Assembly (NCBI GenBank): GCA_051953655.1 | Contig: JBQCIO010000078.1 | Span: 1 to 13,355, forward strand | Direction: 5' to 3' | Length of the DNA: 13,355 nucleotides | Origin: JBQCHF01 sp051953655 | GTDB taxonomy: Bacteria > Actinomycetota > Actinomycetes > Motilibacterales > Motilibacteraceae | Translations under genes and position numbers: made by a program | Part shown: one piece after another, positions 6,464 to 12,922 of the stretch | Numbering within the stretch: position 1 is the first letter of the stretch | Layout of the letters: each line of letters starts with the position of its first letter | The notes under the pieces: generated by a model | The model's database searches: none | Told to the model about the DNA's origin: nothing | The model's input: only the letters and a program-made list of their open reading frames with translations

Positions 6464-7282
6464 TCAGCCGAGGAAGTCCTGCACCCCGTACCAGCGGCCG
6501 CTGGCCCTCGTGGCGCCCAGGCCGATGCTGGTGAAGGCGGGGTTGAGGATGTTGGCCCGGTGCGGGGCCGAGGCCATCCAGCGGGCCACCAGGTCGTCGG
6601 CGCCGAGCGTGGTGTAGCCGACGTTCTCGCCCGCCGTGTGCGCGCCGCAGGAGGTCATGACCGTGGTCAGCGACTGGTGGGAGAGCGCTCCGGCCGCGGC
6701 GAGGTGGTCGGCCCAGGGCTGGGCGTAGCGGCCCGCGCAGGAGGAGAGGGTGAACGGCCGCAGGCCGTGGCTCGTGCGCTGCGCGTTGACCAGCTGGAGC
6801 ACCCGGGCCACGAACGCGTCGCGGGCCGAGGTCGGGCTGGTCGTCTGACGCGGGGTGGGCGTGCTGGTCGGGGTGCTGGTCGGGCGCGGGGCCGGCGTCG
6901 CTCGCTGGGTGCGGGTGGGAGCGGGGGCGGCGGTGGCGACCCGGCGCGACGTCGTGGCGGTGGGACGGGCGACGCTCCGGGTGGCCGGCCGGTCGGCGGC
7001 GCGCGGGCTCGTCGACGTGCTGGGCGCGAGGGTCGGGCGCGCCTCGCCGCGCGACGCGCGGGCCGGCTGCCCGGCGGCGGAGTCGGCGCGGGTCAGCAAC
7101 CTGGGGTGCGGCATCGCGGGCTCTTGGAGGGTCACCAGGTCCGCGTCGGCGGCGGCGGTGAGGGTGGGCGTCGGCGGCGCGGCCACCGGGGCCGCTCCGT
7201 TGCCGGCGCCGAGCAGCGCCAGCACGGCCGCCGCCGCGGCGACGGGCACACCGACGACCGCTGCGCGGCGGGTCAGTCGCAC
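6464..7282 (-). CDS. Secreted CAP/SCP-domain protein with Pro/Thr/Ser-rich linker
   Basis: From the GTG at 7282 the product is 272 residues. Residues 1-35 are a textbook signal peptide: Arg-rich MRLTRR, a long Ala/Val/Leu core, and a probable cleavage after an Ala-X-Ala near 30-35. Residues about 36-155 are disordered and rich in Pro, Thr, Ser, Ala and Arg, including PTSTPTSTPTP. The CAP domain spans about 158-272, with LVNAQRT at 164-170, SHQSL at 201-205, GENVG at 218-222, HRANIL at 241-246 and IGLG at 253-256. Cys182 and Cys212 match the cysteine pair of the adjacent paralogue. The start is fixed by GGGGAG nine bases upstream and by the signal peptide; an upstream in-frame start would add 31 charged residues in front of it. 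The linker suggests surface exposure, perhaps with the CAP domain reaching beyond the cell wall. Confidence 0.9.
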   Translation of the reverse strand: MRLTRRAAVVGVPVAAAAAVLALLGAGNGAAPVAAPPTPTLTAAADADLVTLQEPAMPHPRLLTRADSAAGQPARASRGEARPTLAPSTSTSPRAADRPATRSVARPTATTSRRVATAAPAPTRTQRATPAPRPTSTPTSTPTPRQTTSPTSARDAFVARVLQLVNAQRTSHGLRPFTLSSCAGRYAQPWADHLAAAGALSHQSLTTVMTSCGAHTAGENVGYTTLGADDLVARWMASAPHRANILNPAFTSIGLGATRASGRWYGVQDFLG

Positions 7283-7301
7283 GATCCTGCGCTCCCCATG
7301 A

Positions 7302-7318
7302 GTCCGGCCCCCCCGGAC
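7302..7318 (-). promoter_or_regulatory. Hairpin in the 5' leader of the second CAP-domain gene
   Basis: GTCCGG and CCGGAC form a perfect six-base stem around five Gs (minus strand), five bases upstream of the GGGGAG ribosome site and just after the candidate -10 box at 7326-7331. It could affect mRNA stability or translation. Confidence 0.35.
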
Positions 7319-7325
7319 GAACGGG

Positions 7326-7331
7326 ACGTTA
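7326..7331 (-). promoter_or_regulatory. Candidate -10 box of the second CAP-domain gene
   Basis: TAACGT on the minus strand matches TANNNT and lies 43 bases before the GTG at 7282. The hexamer 17 bases further upstream (GTGCGC) is a poor -35 match, so the promoter is tentative. It resembles the TAACTT box of the paralogous gene. Confidence 0.35.
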
Positions 7332-7387
7332 TCGGCGATCGACGCTCTGCGCACGCTTCTGCTTCTCGGCGCCATCGCCGTCGGCCT

Positions 7388-9391
7388 TTAGCCCGTTCGG
7401 GTGACCTCCTCCGACGTGGCTCCCGCGCGGGTCCCCTGGGCCGCGCCGCCGTCGAGCACGTCGACGTCGGCGAACGGGCGTCCCCCGGAGAGCCGGGCGT
7501 AGCCGGGCCCGCGGTCGAAGAAGGGCTCCTGGCCGGTGCGTGCCGCCCTGCGCTCGGCCCGCAGGGCGTCGGAGGCGGCGACGTCGACGACCGGGTCGTC
7601 GGGGGTACCGGCGACCACCACGCCGTAGTCCCGCCGGGCACCCGCCAGGGAGACCTTGCGCCACCGCACGTCGCGCTCGACCTCGGCGTAGGGGCGCTCC
7701 AGCGGGTCTCCCCAGCCCCCGCCGCCGGTGGTCCGGATGCGCACGACCTGCTCGGCCCGCAGCGGCTCGGCGTCGGCCAGTGCGTCCACCTCGCGCTCGT
7801 CGGGACCGCCGGGATCGATCGTCACCGAGAACGGGCGGCCGGCCTTGCCGCCCTTCACCCCCCAGCAGGACAGGATCGAGCGGTCCGCGATGGACATGAA
7901 GCGGGCGTCGCGCAGCATCCGGACGTGCTTCTCGTAGCCGAGGCCGCCGCGGTGTCGCCCCGCTCCCCCGCTGTCCACGGCCAGCCCGAGCTTCTCGACC
8001 ACGAACGGGAAGCGGGACTCGGTGAACTCGGTGGGGAGGTTCCGGGAGTCGGGCACGACGTGGATGGTGTCCTCGCCGTCGGCGTAGTACCGGCCGCCGG
8101 ACCCGCCGCCGAGCACCTCGCGCATCAGGTACGGCTGGCCCTCGGCGTCGGTGCCGTAGACGCCGGTGTAGCGGATGGTCTCCTGGTCGGCCGGCATGTT
8201 GCCGTCCACCGCCTTGGCCACCGCCCCGGCGAGGACCCCGAGCAGGCGCAGGATGACGAAGGTCCTAGCGTTCGTAGGAGCCGGGAACACCGGGGTGAGC
8301 AGCGTCCCGGGCGGCGGGAACCTCATCTCGATGAGCGGGCTGACCCCCTCGTTGACGTCGAGCTCGGCCATCCGCTCCGGGTCCTCGGCCAGGTTGCGCA
8401 GGATCGGCGCGATCCACTTCTTCAGGAAGGCGCCGTCGGCGTAGTCGCCGCAGTGGTTGATCGGCCCCTTGGCCTGCGGGGCGGTGCCGGTGAAGTCGAC
8501 GACCAGCCTCGCGTCCGCCCCGGCGCCGTCGGTGCTGGTCTTGGTGAGGTTGATCCGCTGCGTGTGCAGGCGGGGCTCGTCGACGCCGTCGTGCTCGGCG
8601 TAGTCCTCCCACACGTACTCGCCGTCCGGGATCTTCGCCAGGATCTCGCGGCGGAACGTCTCCGTGGTGCGGTCCAGGATCGCGTCGAAGCAGGCCTCGA
8701 CGGTGGCGCGCCCGTAGCGCTCGAACAGCTCGGCCAGCCGGCGGGCGCCCATGAGGCAGGCCGAGCACTCGGCGTCGAGGTCCGCGGCCAGCGACTCGGG
8801 CATGCGGGAGTTGCGCGTCATGATCTTCAGGGCGGCCTCGTTGGGCACGCCCTGGTCCCACAGCCGGATCGGCGGCACCATCAGGCCCTCTTCGAAGACG
8901 CTGGTCGCCTGCGAGGGCATCGACCCGGGGACGGCGCCGCCGATGTCGTCGTGGTGGCCGAAGGCCTGCACGAACGCGACGACCTCGGGGCCGTTCCCGC
9001 TGTCGTGGAACACCGGCGCGGTCACGCAGAGGTCGGGCAGGTGACCGATGCCGCCCTCGGAGAGGTAGACGTCGTTGTGGAAGAAGACGTCGCCGGGACG
9101 CATGGTCTCCAGCGGGTAGTCGCGCGCGACCGGGTGCACCAGCGCCGAGTAGGACCGGCCGGTGAGCTTGCGCAGGTGCCGGTCGTGGATGCCGGCGCGG
9201 TAGTCGTGCGCATCGCGGATCATCGGCGAACGGCTGGTGCGGCCGATAGCGGTCTCGACCTCCATCTCCACGCTGGCCAGGTAGCCCTGCACGATCTCGA
9301 CCAGGACCGGGTCGACGGCGGCCCGCGCCGCGGGGTCGGTGAGGTGGTAGGGCTGGGCGCTCCAGTCGACGGTGCGGGTGGGGGTGCTCAT
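7388..9391 (-). CDS. hyuB: Hydantoinase B / oxoprolinase family subunit
   Basis: HyuB-type proteins pair with HyuA to open or carboxylate small substrates using ATP. Known family members include N-methylhydantoinase, 5-oxoprolinase, acetone and acetophenone carboxylases and caprolactamase. The product is 667 residues, somewhat longer than many stand-alone HyuB subunits. Conserved features are MRPGDVFFHNDVYLSEGGIG at 97-116 followed by HLPD, FGHHDDIGGAVPG at 144-156, a FTGTAPQAKGPINH block mid-protein, a Gly-rich GGGSGGRYY and ETIRYTGVYG downstream, and the DYGVVV ending seen in this family. About 60 extra residues follow it. The ATG overlaps the hyuA stop (ATGA) and has GAGGAG upstream, so the two are translated together, probably as a heteromer. 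The substrate cannot be read from the sequence. The stop is TAA at 7388, followed 106 bases later by an unrelated secreted protein gene. Confidence 0.92.
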   Translation of the reverse strand: MSTPTRTVDWSAQPYHLTDPAARAAVDPVLVEIVQGYLASVEMEVETAIGRTSRSPMIRDAHDYRAGIHDRHLRKLTGRSYSALVHPVARDYPLETMRPGDVFFHNDVYLSEGGIGHLPDLCVTAPVFHDSGNGPEVVAFVQAFGHHDDIGGAVPGSMPSQATSVFEEGLMVPPIRLWDQGVPNEAALKIMTRNSRMPESLAADLDAECSACLMGARRLAELFERYGRATVEACFDAILDRTTETFRREILAKIPDGEYVWEDYAEHDGVDEPRLHTQRINLTKTSTDGAGADARLVVDFTGTAPQAKGPINHCGDYADGAFLKKWIAPILRNLAEDPERMAELDVNEGVSPLIEMRFPPPGTLLTPVFPAPTNARTFVILRLLGVLAGAVAKAVDGNMPADQETIRYTGVYGTDAEGQPYLMREVLGGGSGGRYYADGEDTIHVVPDSRNLPTEFTESRFPFVVEKLGLAVDSGGAGRHRGGLGYEKHVRMLRDARFMSIADRSILSCWGVKGGKAGRPFSVTIDPGGPDEREVDALADAEPLRAEQVVRIRTTGGGGWGDPLERPYAEVERDVRWRKVSLAGARRDYGVVVAGTPDDPVVDVAASDALRAERRAARTGQEPFFDRGPGYARLSGGRPFADVDVLDGGAAQGTRAGATSEEVTRTG

Positions 9392-11493
9392 CGGACGGTC
9401 TCCTCGATGCTCGGCCCGCTCGCTCGGCTGATGTGCAGGTTGCCGTGGCGGTCGACCTCGGCCCGGAACCCGGGGTGCAGGGGGACGGTGGAGCTGAACT
9501 CCTCGATGACGGCCGGTCCGTGCACGACGTCTCCGGCGCCGAGCCGGGCGCGGTCGTACAGGGCGGCGTCGACCCAGTCGTCGAAGTAGACCTTCCGGCT
9601 ACCGGTGGCGGCCGCTTCTGCTCCGACACCCGGTCGGATCTCGCGCGCCTCAGGACGGCGGATCGGCCCGACACCGGTCACCCGCAGGTTCACCCACTCG
9701 ACCTCCTGGCGGGGGTCGTCGCGGAAGTCGTAGCCGTAGAGGGCGCGATGGGCGTCGTGGAAGGCGGTTGAGACGGCGTCGGCGAGCTCGACGGTCATCG
9801 GTCCGTCGGGGACGTCGACGCGGACCTCGAAGGCCTGCCCGAAGTAGCGCAGGTCGGCGGTGCGCGGGAACCGCCGCTCGGCGGGTGCGAACCCCTCCCG
9901 GGCGAGGGCGGCGGCGGCCTCGGCCTGCAGACCGTCGAGCACGTCCTGCACGGTGGCGAGGTCGAGCCGGGCGTGCCGGCTGACCGCGGTGCGGACGTAG
10001 TCGTTGCGTACGTCCACCGTGAGCAGTCCGTAGGCGGAGAGGTTGCCGGGGTCCTTGGGCACCAGCACCCCGCGCAGGCCCAGCACGTCGACCAGCCGGC
10101 AGGCCAGCAGGGAGCCGGAGCCACCGAAGGTGACCATGGTGAAGTCGCGCACGTCGAGCCCGCGCCGCACGGTGACCTGGCGCAGGGCGTTGGCCTGGTT
10201 CCACGCCGAGATCTCCAGCACGCCCACGGCGCACTGCTCGAGCCCGAGGCCGAGCTTGCCGGCCAGGGCGGAGAGGCCCTCGCGCGCCGCGTCGACGTCG
10301 AGCGGGATCTCGCCGCCGAGCAGGTGCGGGGGGATCCGGCCGAGCAGCACGTGGGCGTCGGTGATGGTGGGCTCCGTGCCGCCCTTGCGGTAGCAGAGCG
10401 GGCCGGGGTCCGCGCCCGCGGACTGGGGCCCGACCTTGAGCGTGCCTTCGGGGCTGATCCATGCGATGGACCCGCCGCCGGCGCCCACGGTCACGACGTC
10501 GATCATCGGGATCTTGCTGGGGTAGCGCCCGACCGTGCCCTCAGTGGTCAGCGCCGGCTGCCCGTCGAGAACGACGGTGACGTCGGTGGACGTGCCGCCG
10601 CCGTCGAGGGCGACGATGCGCTCGATGCCGGCACGTCCGGCGACCACCGCGGCGCCGAGCGCCCCCGCGGCCGGACCGGACAGCACCGTGGTGATCGGCT
10701 GGTGCACCACCTCGTCGGCGGAGAGCACTCCCCCGTTGGACTTCATGACATAGAGCGGGATCGCCTCGGCCCGCTGCTCCGCGGCGAAGTCGGCGAGGTG
10801 GCGCTGGATGTTCTCGACGTAGCGGCGGATGTTCGGCTTCACCGCGGCGTCGACGAGCGTGGTGACGCTGCGCTCGTACTCGCGGTACTCGCGGAGCACC
10901 TCGCTGGAGATGGACACGGTGGCGTCGGGGTGCTCGCGGCGCAGCACCTCGCGCATGGCCAGCTCGTGCGCCGGGTTGGCGTAGGAGTGCAGGAAGCACA
11001 CGCCGATCGTCGAGATCCCGCGGTCGCGCAGGAAACGCGCCGCCGCCACGGCGGACTCCTCGTCGAAGGGGCGGATCTCGCTGCCGTCGACGGCGAGCCG
11101 GCCCCGAACGGTGCGCACCCGGTCGGCCGGCACGATCCGGTCCGGCTTCACCCAGAAGTAGCTGTTGCCGTAGCCGTCGGGCACCGACTGCCGGGCGATC
11201 TCGAGCATGTGCTCGTAGCCCTCGGTGGTGATGAACCCCAGGGACTCGACCTTGCCCTCGAGCAGCTTGTTGGTGGCGACGGTCGTCCCGTGGCTGACCG
11301 CGGCGACCGCGTCGCCGCCGACCCCGAGCAGCGCGAGGACCTTGTGCACGCCGTGCATGAAGCCCTCGGCCGGGTCGGCCGGGGTGGAGGGCGTCTTGGT
11401 GGTGGCGACGTCGCCGGTCTCCTCGTCGACCGCCACGACGTCGGTGAAGGTGCCCCCGGTGTCGATACCGATCCGGATCCGCCTGGCCGCCAT
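9388..11493 (-). CDS. hyuA: Hydantoinase A / oxoprolinase family subunit (ATP-binding)
   Basis: HyuA is the ATP-using subunit of the hydantoinase/oxoprolinase/acetone carboxylase superfamily. The 701-residue product begins with the N-terminal ATPase motif GIDTGGTFTD at 9-18. GTTVATNKLLEGK lies at 69-81, SNGGVLSADE at 252-261, SGPAAGALGA at 272-281 and LDGGGTSTDV at 296-305, all in the order expected of the actin-like ATPase fold. The C-terminal third is the usual HyuA C-terminal domain. The ATG at 11493 is preceded six bases upstream by GAGGAG, a strong ribosome site; a longer frame to 11625 is rejected because it adds an unconserved 44-residue tail. Its TGA overlaps the hyuB ATG. The leader of about 90 bases contains a promoter and inverted repeat. 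Cyclic amides are attractive substrates beside a ring-opening amidohydrolase cluster, but the two operons are 2.4 kb apart and separately promoted. Confidence 0.94.
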   Translation of the reverse strand: MAARRIRIGIDTGGTFTDVVAVDEETGDVATTKTPSTPADPAEGFMHGVHKVLALLGVGGDAVAAVSHGTTVATNKLLEGKVESLGFITTEGYEHMLEIARQSVPDGYGNSYFWVKPDRIVPADRVRTVRGRLAVDGSEIRPFDEESAVAAARFLRDRGISTIGVCFLHSYANPAHELAMREVLRREHPDATVSISSEVLREYREYERSVTTLVDAAVKPNIRRYVENIQRHLADFAAEQRAEAIPLYVMKSNGGVLSADEVVHQPITTVLSGPAAGALGAAVVAGRAGIERIVALDGGGTSTDVTVVLDGQPALTTEGTVGRYPSKIPMIDVVTVGAGGGSIAWISPEGTLKVGPQSAGADPGPLCYRKGGTEPTITDAHVLLGRIPPHLLGGEIPLDVDAAREGLSALAGKLGLGLEQCAVGVLEISAWNQANALRQVTVRRGLDVRDFTMVTFGGSGSLLACRLVDVLGLRGVLVPKDPGNLSAYGLLTVDVRNDYVRTAVSRHARLDLATVQDVLDGLQAEAAAALAREGFAPAERRFPRTADLRYFGQAFEVRVDVPDGPMTVELADAVSTAFHDAHRALYGYDFRDDPRQEVEWVNLRVTGVGPIRRPEAREIRPGVGAEAAATGSRKVYFDDWVDAALYDRARLGAGDVVHGPAVIEEFSSTVPLHPGFRAEVDRHGNLHISRASGPSIEETVR

Positions 11494-11499
11494 GCCGCA

Positions 11500-11505
11500 C
11501 TCCTC
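11500..11505 (-). promoter_or_regulatory. Ribosome binding site of hyuA
   Basis: GAGGAG on the minus strand lies six bases upstream of the ATG at 11493. It is the reason for choosing this start over upstream in-frame codons. Confidence 0.75.
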
Positions 11506-11589
11506 GCTGGGGGCGTGCAGCCCCGGTCGCCGGTCCGGGTCGCCGACCGCGGCCATCACCCCGGACGGCGACCATCGAACCCAGCGCGC

Positions 11590-11624
11590 ACTGTCCGGGC
11601 TCCGGCAGATCCTGACAACGGACA
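11590..11624 (-). promoter_or_regulatory. Candidate hyuAB promoter within an inverted-repeat operator
   Basis: On the minus strand TTGTCA (11613-11618) is followed after exactly 17 bases by GACAGT (11590-11595), a reasonable -35/-10 pair. The same stretch is bounded by TGTCCG (11619-11624) and CGGACA (11592-11597), a perfect six-base inverted repeat with arms touching the -35 and overlapping the -10. That layout suits a repressor operator. No regulator gene is in the window, so this is a prediction from pattern only. Confidence 0.4.
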
Positions 11625-11651
11625 CATGGGTCCTCGGTCACGTGCCGTCGG

Positions 11652-12602
11652 TCAGAGCCCGAGCTCGCGGCAAGCGGCGCGGACCGCGGTCGCGGACGCC
11701 CGCAGCCCGGCCAGCTCGGCGTCGTCGAGCGGCACGTCGAGGGCGGCGTGCACGCCGTCGCGACCGACCAGCGAGGGCACGCTGAGGCAGACGTCGTCGA
11801 TGCCGTGGTAGTCCTGCAAGAGGCTGCTCACGGTGAGGACCCGGCGCTGGTCGCCCAGCACCGCCTCGAGGATCTGCACCACCGCGAGGCCGACCGCGTA
11901 GTTGGTGGCGCCCTTGCCCTGGATGATCTCGTAGGCCGCCCCCACCACCTGCTGATGGATGCGCCGGCGCGCCTCGTCGTCCAGCGGCGGCTGGCCGGGC
12001 GCGTTCCAGCCCGCGAGTGGAATGGTGCCGATGGACGCGGTGGACCACAGGGCGATCTCGGAGTCGCCGTGCTCCCCCGCGATCGTCGCGTGCACGTTGG
12101 GCACCGCGACCCGCTGGTGCTCGGCGACGAGGTACCGCAGCCGCGCCGAGTCGAGCACCGTGCCCGAACCGAACACCCGCGTGCGGGGGAACCCGGAGAC
12201 CTTGAGCGTGGCGTAGGTGACGACGTCGCACGGGTTGGTGACGACCAGGAGCAGCGCGGCCGGGGCCACCGCGAGGAGCTGCGGCACCAGGTCGCGGACC
12301 ATGGCCACGTTGGTGGCGGCCAGGTCCATCCGCGTCTGGCCCGGCTTCTGCTTGGCGCCGGCGGTGATGACGACGACGTCGGCGTCCCGGCACACCTCGA
12401 CGTCGTCACTGCCGGCCACCGTCGTGACGGGGGTGAAGGCGAGGCCGTGGGCCAGGTCGAGCGCCTCGGCGCGCGCCTTGGCGCCGTGGACGTCGAACAG
12501 GCTGATCCGCTCGGCCACCCCGCGGATCTGGCCGGCGTAGGCGATGGTGGCGCCCACGGCTCCGGCCCCTACGACGGCTACGTGTCGTTCTCGTGCTGGC
12601 AT
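11652..12602 (-). CDS. ldh: L-lactate dehydrogenase
   Basis: The enzyme interconverts pyruvate and L-lactate with NADH/NAD+ in the cytoplasm. The 316-residue product has the Rossmann motif GAGAVG at 12-17 and Asp37 to bind NAD ribose. The substrate loop AGAKQKPGQTRMDL at 81-94 carries Gln85 at the lactate/malate discrimination position, where malate dehydrogenases have Arg, and Arg91. Further on are TNPCDVVTY at 122-130 with Asn123, Asp151 and Arg154 in GTVLDSARLRY, and the catalytic His178 in GEHGDS. All catalytic residues are present. The ATG at 12602 has no Shine-Dalgarno. CAGAAT (12609-12614 on the minus strand) lies six bases upstream and could be a leaderless -10 box. It is upstream of hyuAB on the same strand, separated by 158 bases with a separate candidate promoter, so co-regulation is unproven. 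Confidence 0.93.
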   Translation of the reverse strand: MPARERHVAVVGAGAVGATIAYAGQIRGVAERISLFDVHGAKARAEALDLAHGLAFTPVTTVAGSDDVEVCRDADVVVITAGAKQKPGQTRMDLAATNVAMVRDLVPQLLAVAPAALLLVVTNPCDVVTYATLKVSGFPRTRVFGSGTVLDSARLRYLVAEHQRVAVPNVHATIAGEHGDSEIALWSTASIGTIPLAGWNAPGQPPLDDEARRRIHQQVVGAAYEIIQGKGATNYAVGLAVVQILEAVLGDQRRVLTVSSLLQDYHGIDDVCLSVPSLVGRDGVHAALDVPLDDAELAGLRASATAVRAACRELGL

Positions 12603-12608
12603 GGGGGG

Positions 12609-12614
12609 ATTCTG
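12609..12614 (-). promoter_or_regulatory. Weak -10-like box upstream of ldh
   Basis: CAGAAT on the minus strand ends six bases before the ATG at 12602. It is only a partial TANNNT match, but the lack of a ribosome site before ldh makes a leaderless transcript plausible. Confidence 0.3.
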
Positions 12615-12660
12615 CCGGGTGCGGTGTGACAGTCGGTGGTGCGGCGGGCGAGGGCGCTCT

Positions 12661-12837
12661 CTATCGAGCTCTTCTGAAAGCGGCTGCTGACGGGAGGAGC
12701 AGCCCTGGCGGTGCTTGGCCTTGCCGGCCGCCGGGCTCGCGGATCTTGATGCACAACCGGCCCATGCTGAGCGTGGCTGCGGCGGTTTCGGCCTCGAGAT
12801 CCGCGGGACGCTCCGACGGGCGGTAGGCAGTCAGGAA
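12661..12837 (-). pseudogene. Possible eroded coding fragment (unrecognised)
   Basis: On the minus strand the frame from 12837 to a TAG at 12661 gives 58 residues. The first 40 or so codons have strongly GC-biased third positions and a protein-like composition (AYRPSERPADLEAE, MGRLCIKIREPGG). After that the bias collapses (CAA, GCA, CCA, TCA, AGA). There is no ATG until codon 25 and no ribosome site, and a stop lies immediately upstream. I do not recognise the family. It could be a relic of a small gene or chance. Confidence 0.25.
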
Positions 12838-12886
12838 TCATTGTCTTCTCTTGACCCTTCTCGCGCTCGTTCTCGTTGCTGAGCCA

Positions 12887-12905
12887 CCGGAATTGTCGGT
12901 TCCGG
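12887..12905. promoter_or_regulatory. Inverted repeat (possible operator) before the right-edge gene
   Basis: CCGGAA (12887-12892) and TTCCGG (12900-12905) are perfect inverted arms around a seven-base centre TTGTCGG. The repeat ends four bases before the TAGCGT -10 box, so it would cover the -35 region, a usual repressor position. Confidence 0.4.
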
Positions 12906-12909
12906 TCTC

Positions 12910-12915
12910 TAGCGT
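12910..12915 (+). promoter_or_regulatory. Candidate -10 box of the right-edge gene
   Basis: TAGCGT matches TANNNT and ends seven bases before the ATG at 12923, matching the leaderless spacing seen for carbamate kinase. No ribosome site is obvious. Confidence 0.5.
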
Positions 12916-12922
12916 GGGTTCC

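Larger units (their letters stand above)
12603..12922. other. Intergenic region between divergent ldh and the right-edge gene
   Basis: These 320 bases hold no convincing intact gene, tRNA or insertion sequence. The left end carries the ldh promoter and the right end carries the promoter of the 12923 gene. Between them, the minus-strand frame 12837-12661 reads like the tail of a protein (see the pseudogene entry). The stretch around 12840-12900 is less G+C-rich than the rest of the window, for example TTGTCTTCTCTTGACCC. Confidence 0.6.

Noticed and set aside
6380..9589. 1069-residue plus-strand frame opposite the second CAP-domain gene and hyuB
   Set aside because: Antisense shadow: composition is Gly/Arg/Val/His-rich with no domain, while the opposite strand encodes recognisable conserved proteins.
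9973..11811. Long plus-strand frame across hyuA and the end of ldh
   Set aside because: It covers two genes and an intergenic promoter on the other strand and has no protein motifs.
11652..12602. Malate dehydrogenase as the identity of the NAD-dependent dehydrogenase
   Set aside because: The discriminating position is Gln85 (KQKPGQTR) rather than Arg, and the TNPCDVVTY motif is lactate dehydrogenase-like.
12603..12922. tRNA or mobile-element end in the 320-base gap
   Set aside because: No cloverleaf, no CCA-like acceptor end, no terminal inverted repeats or target duplication were found.
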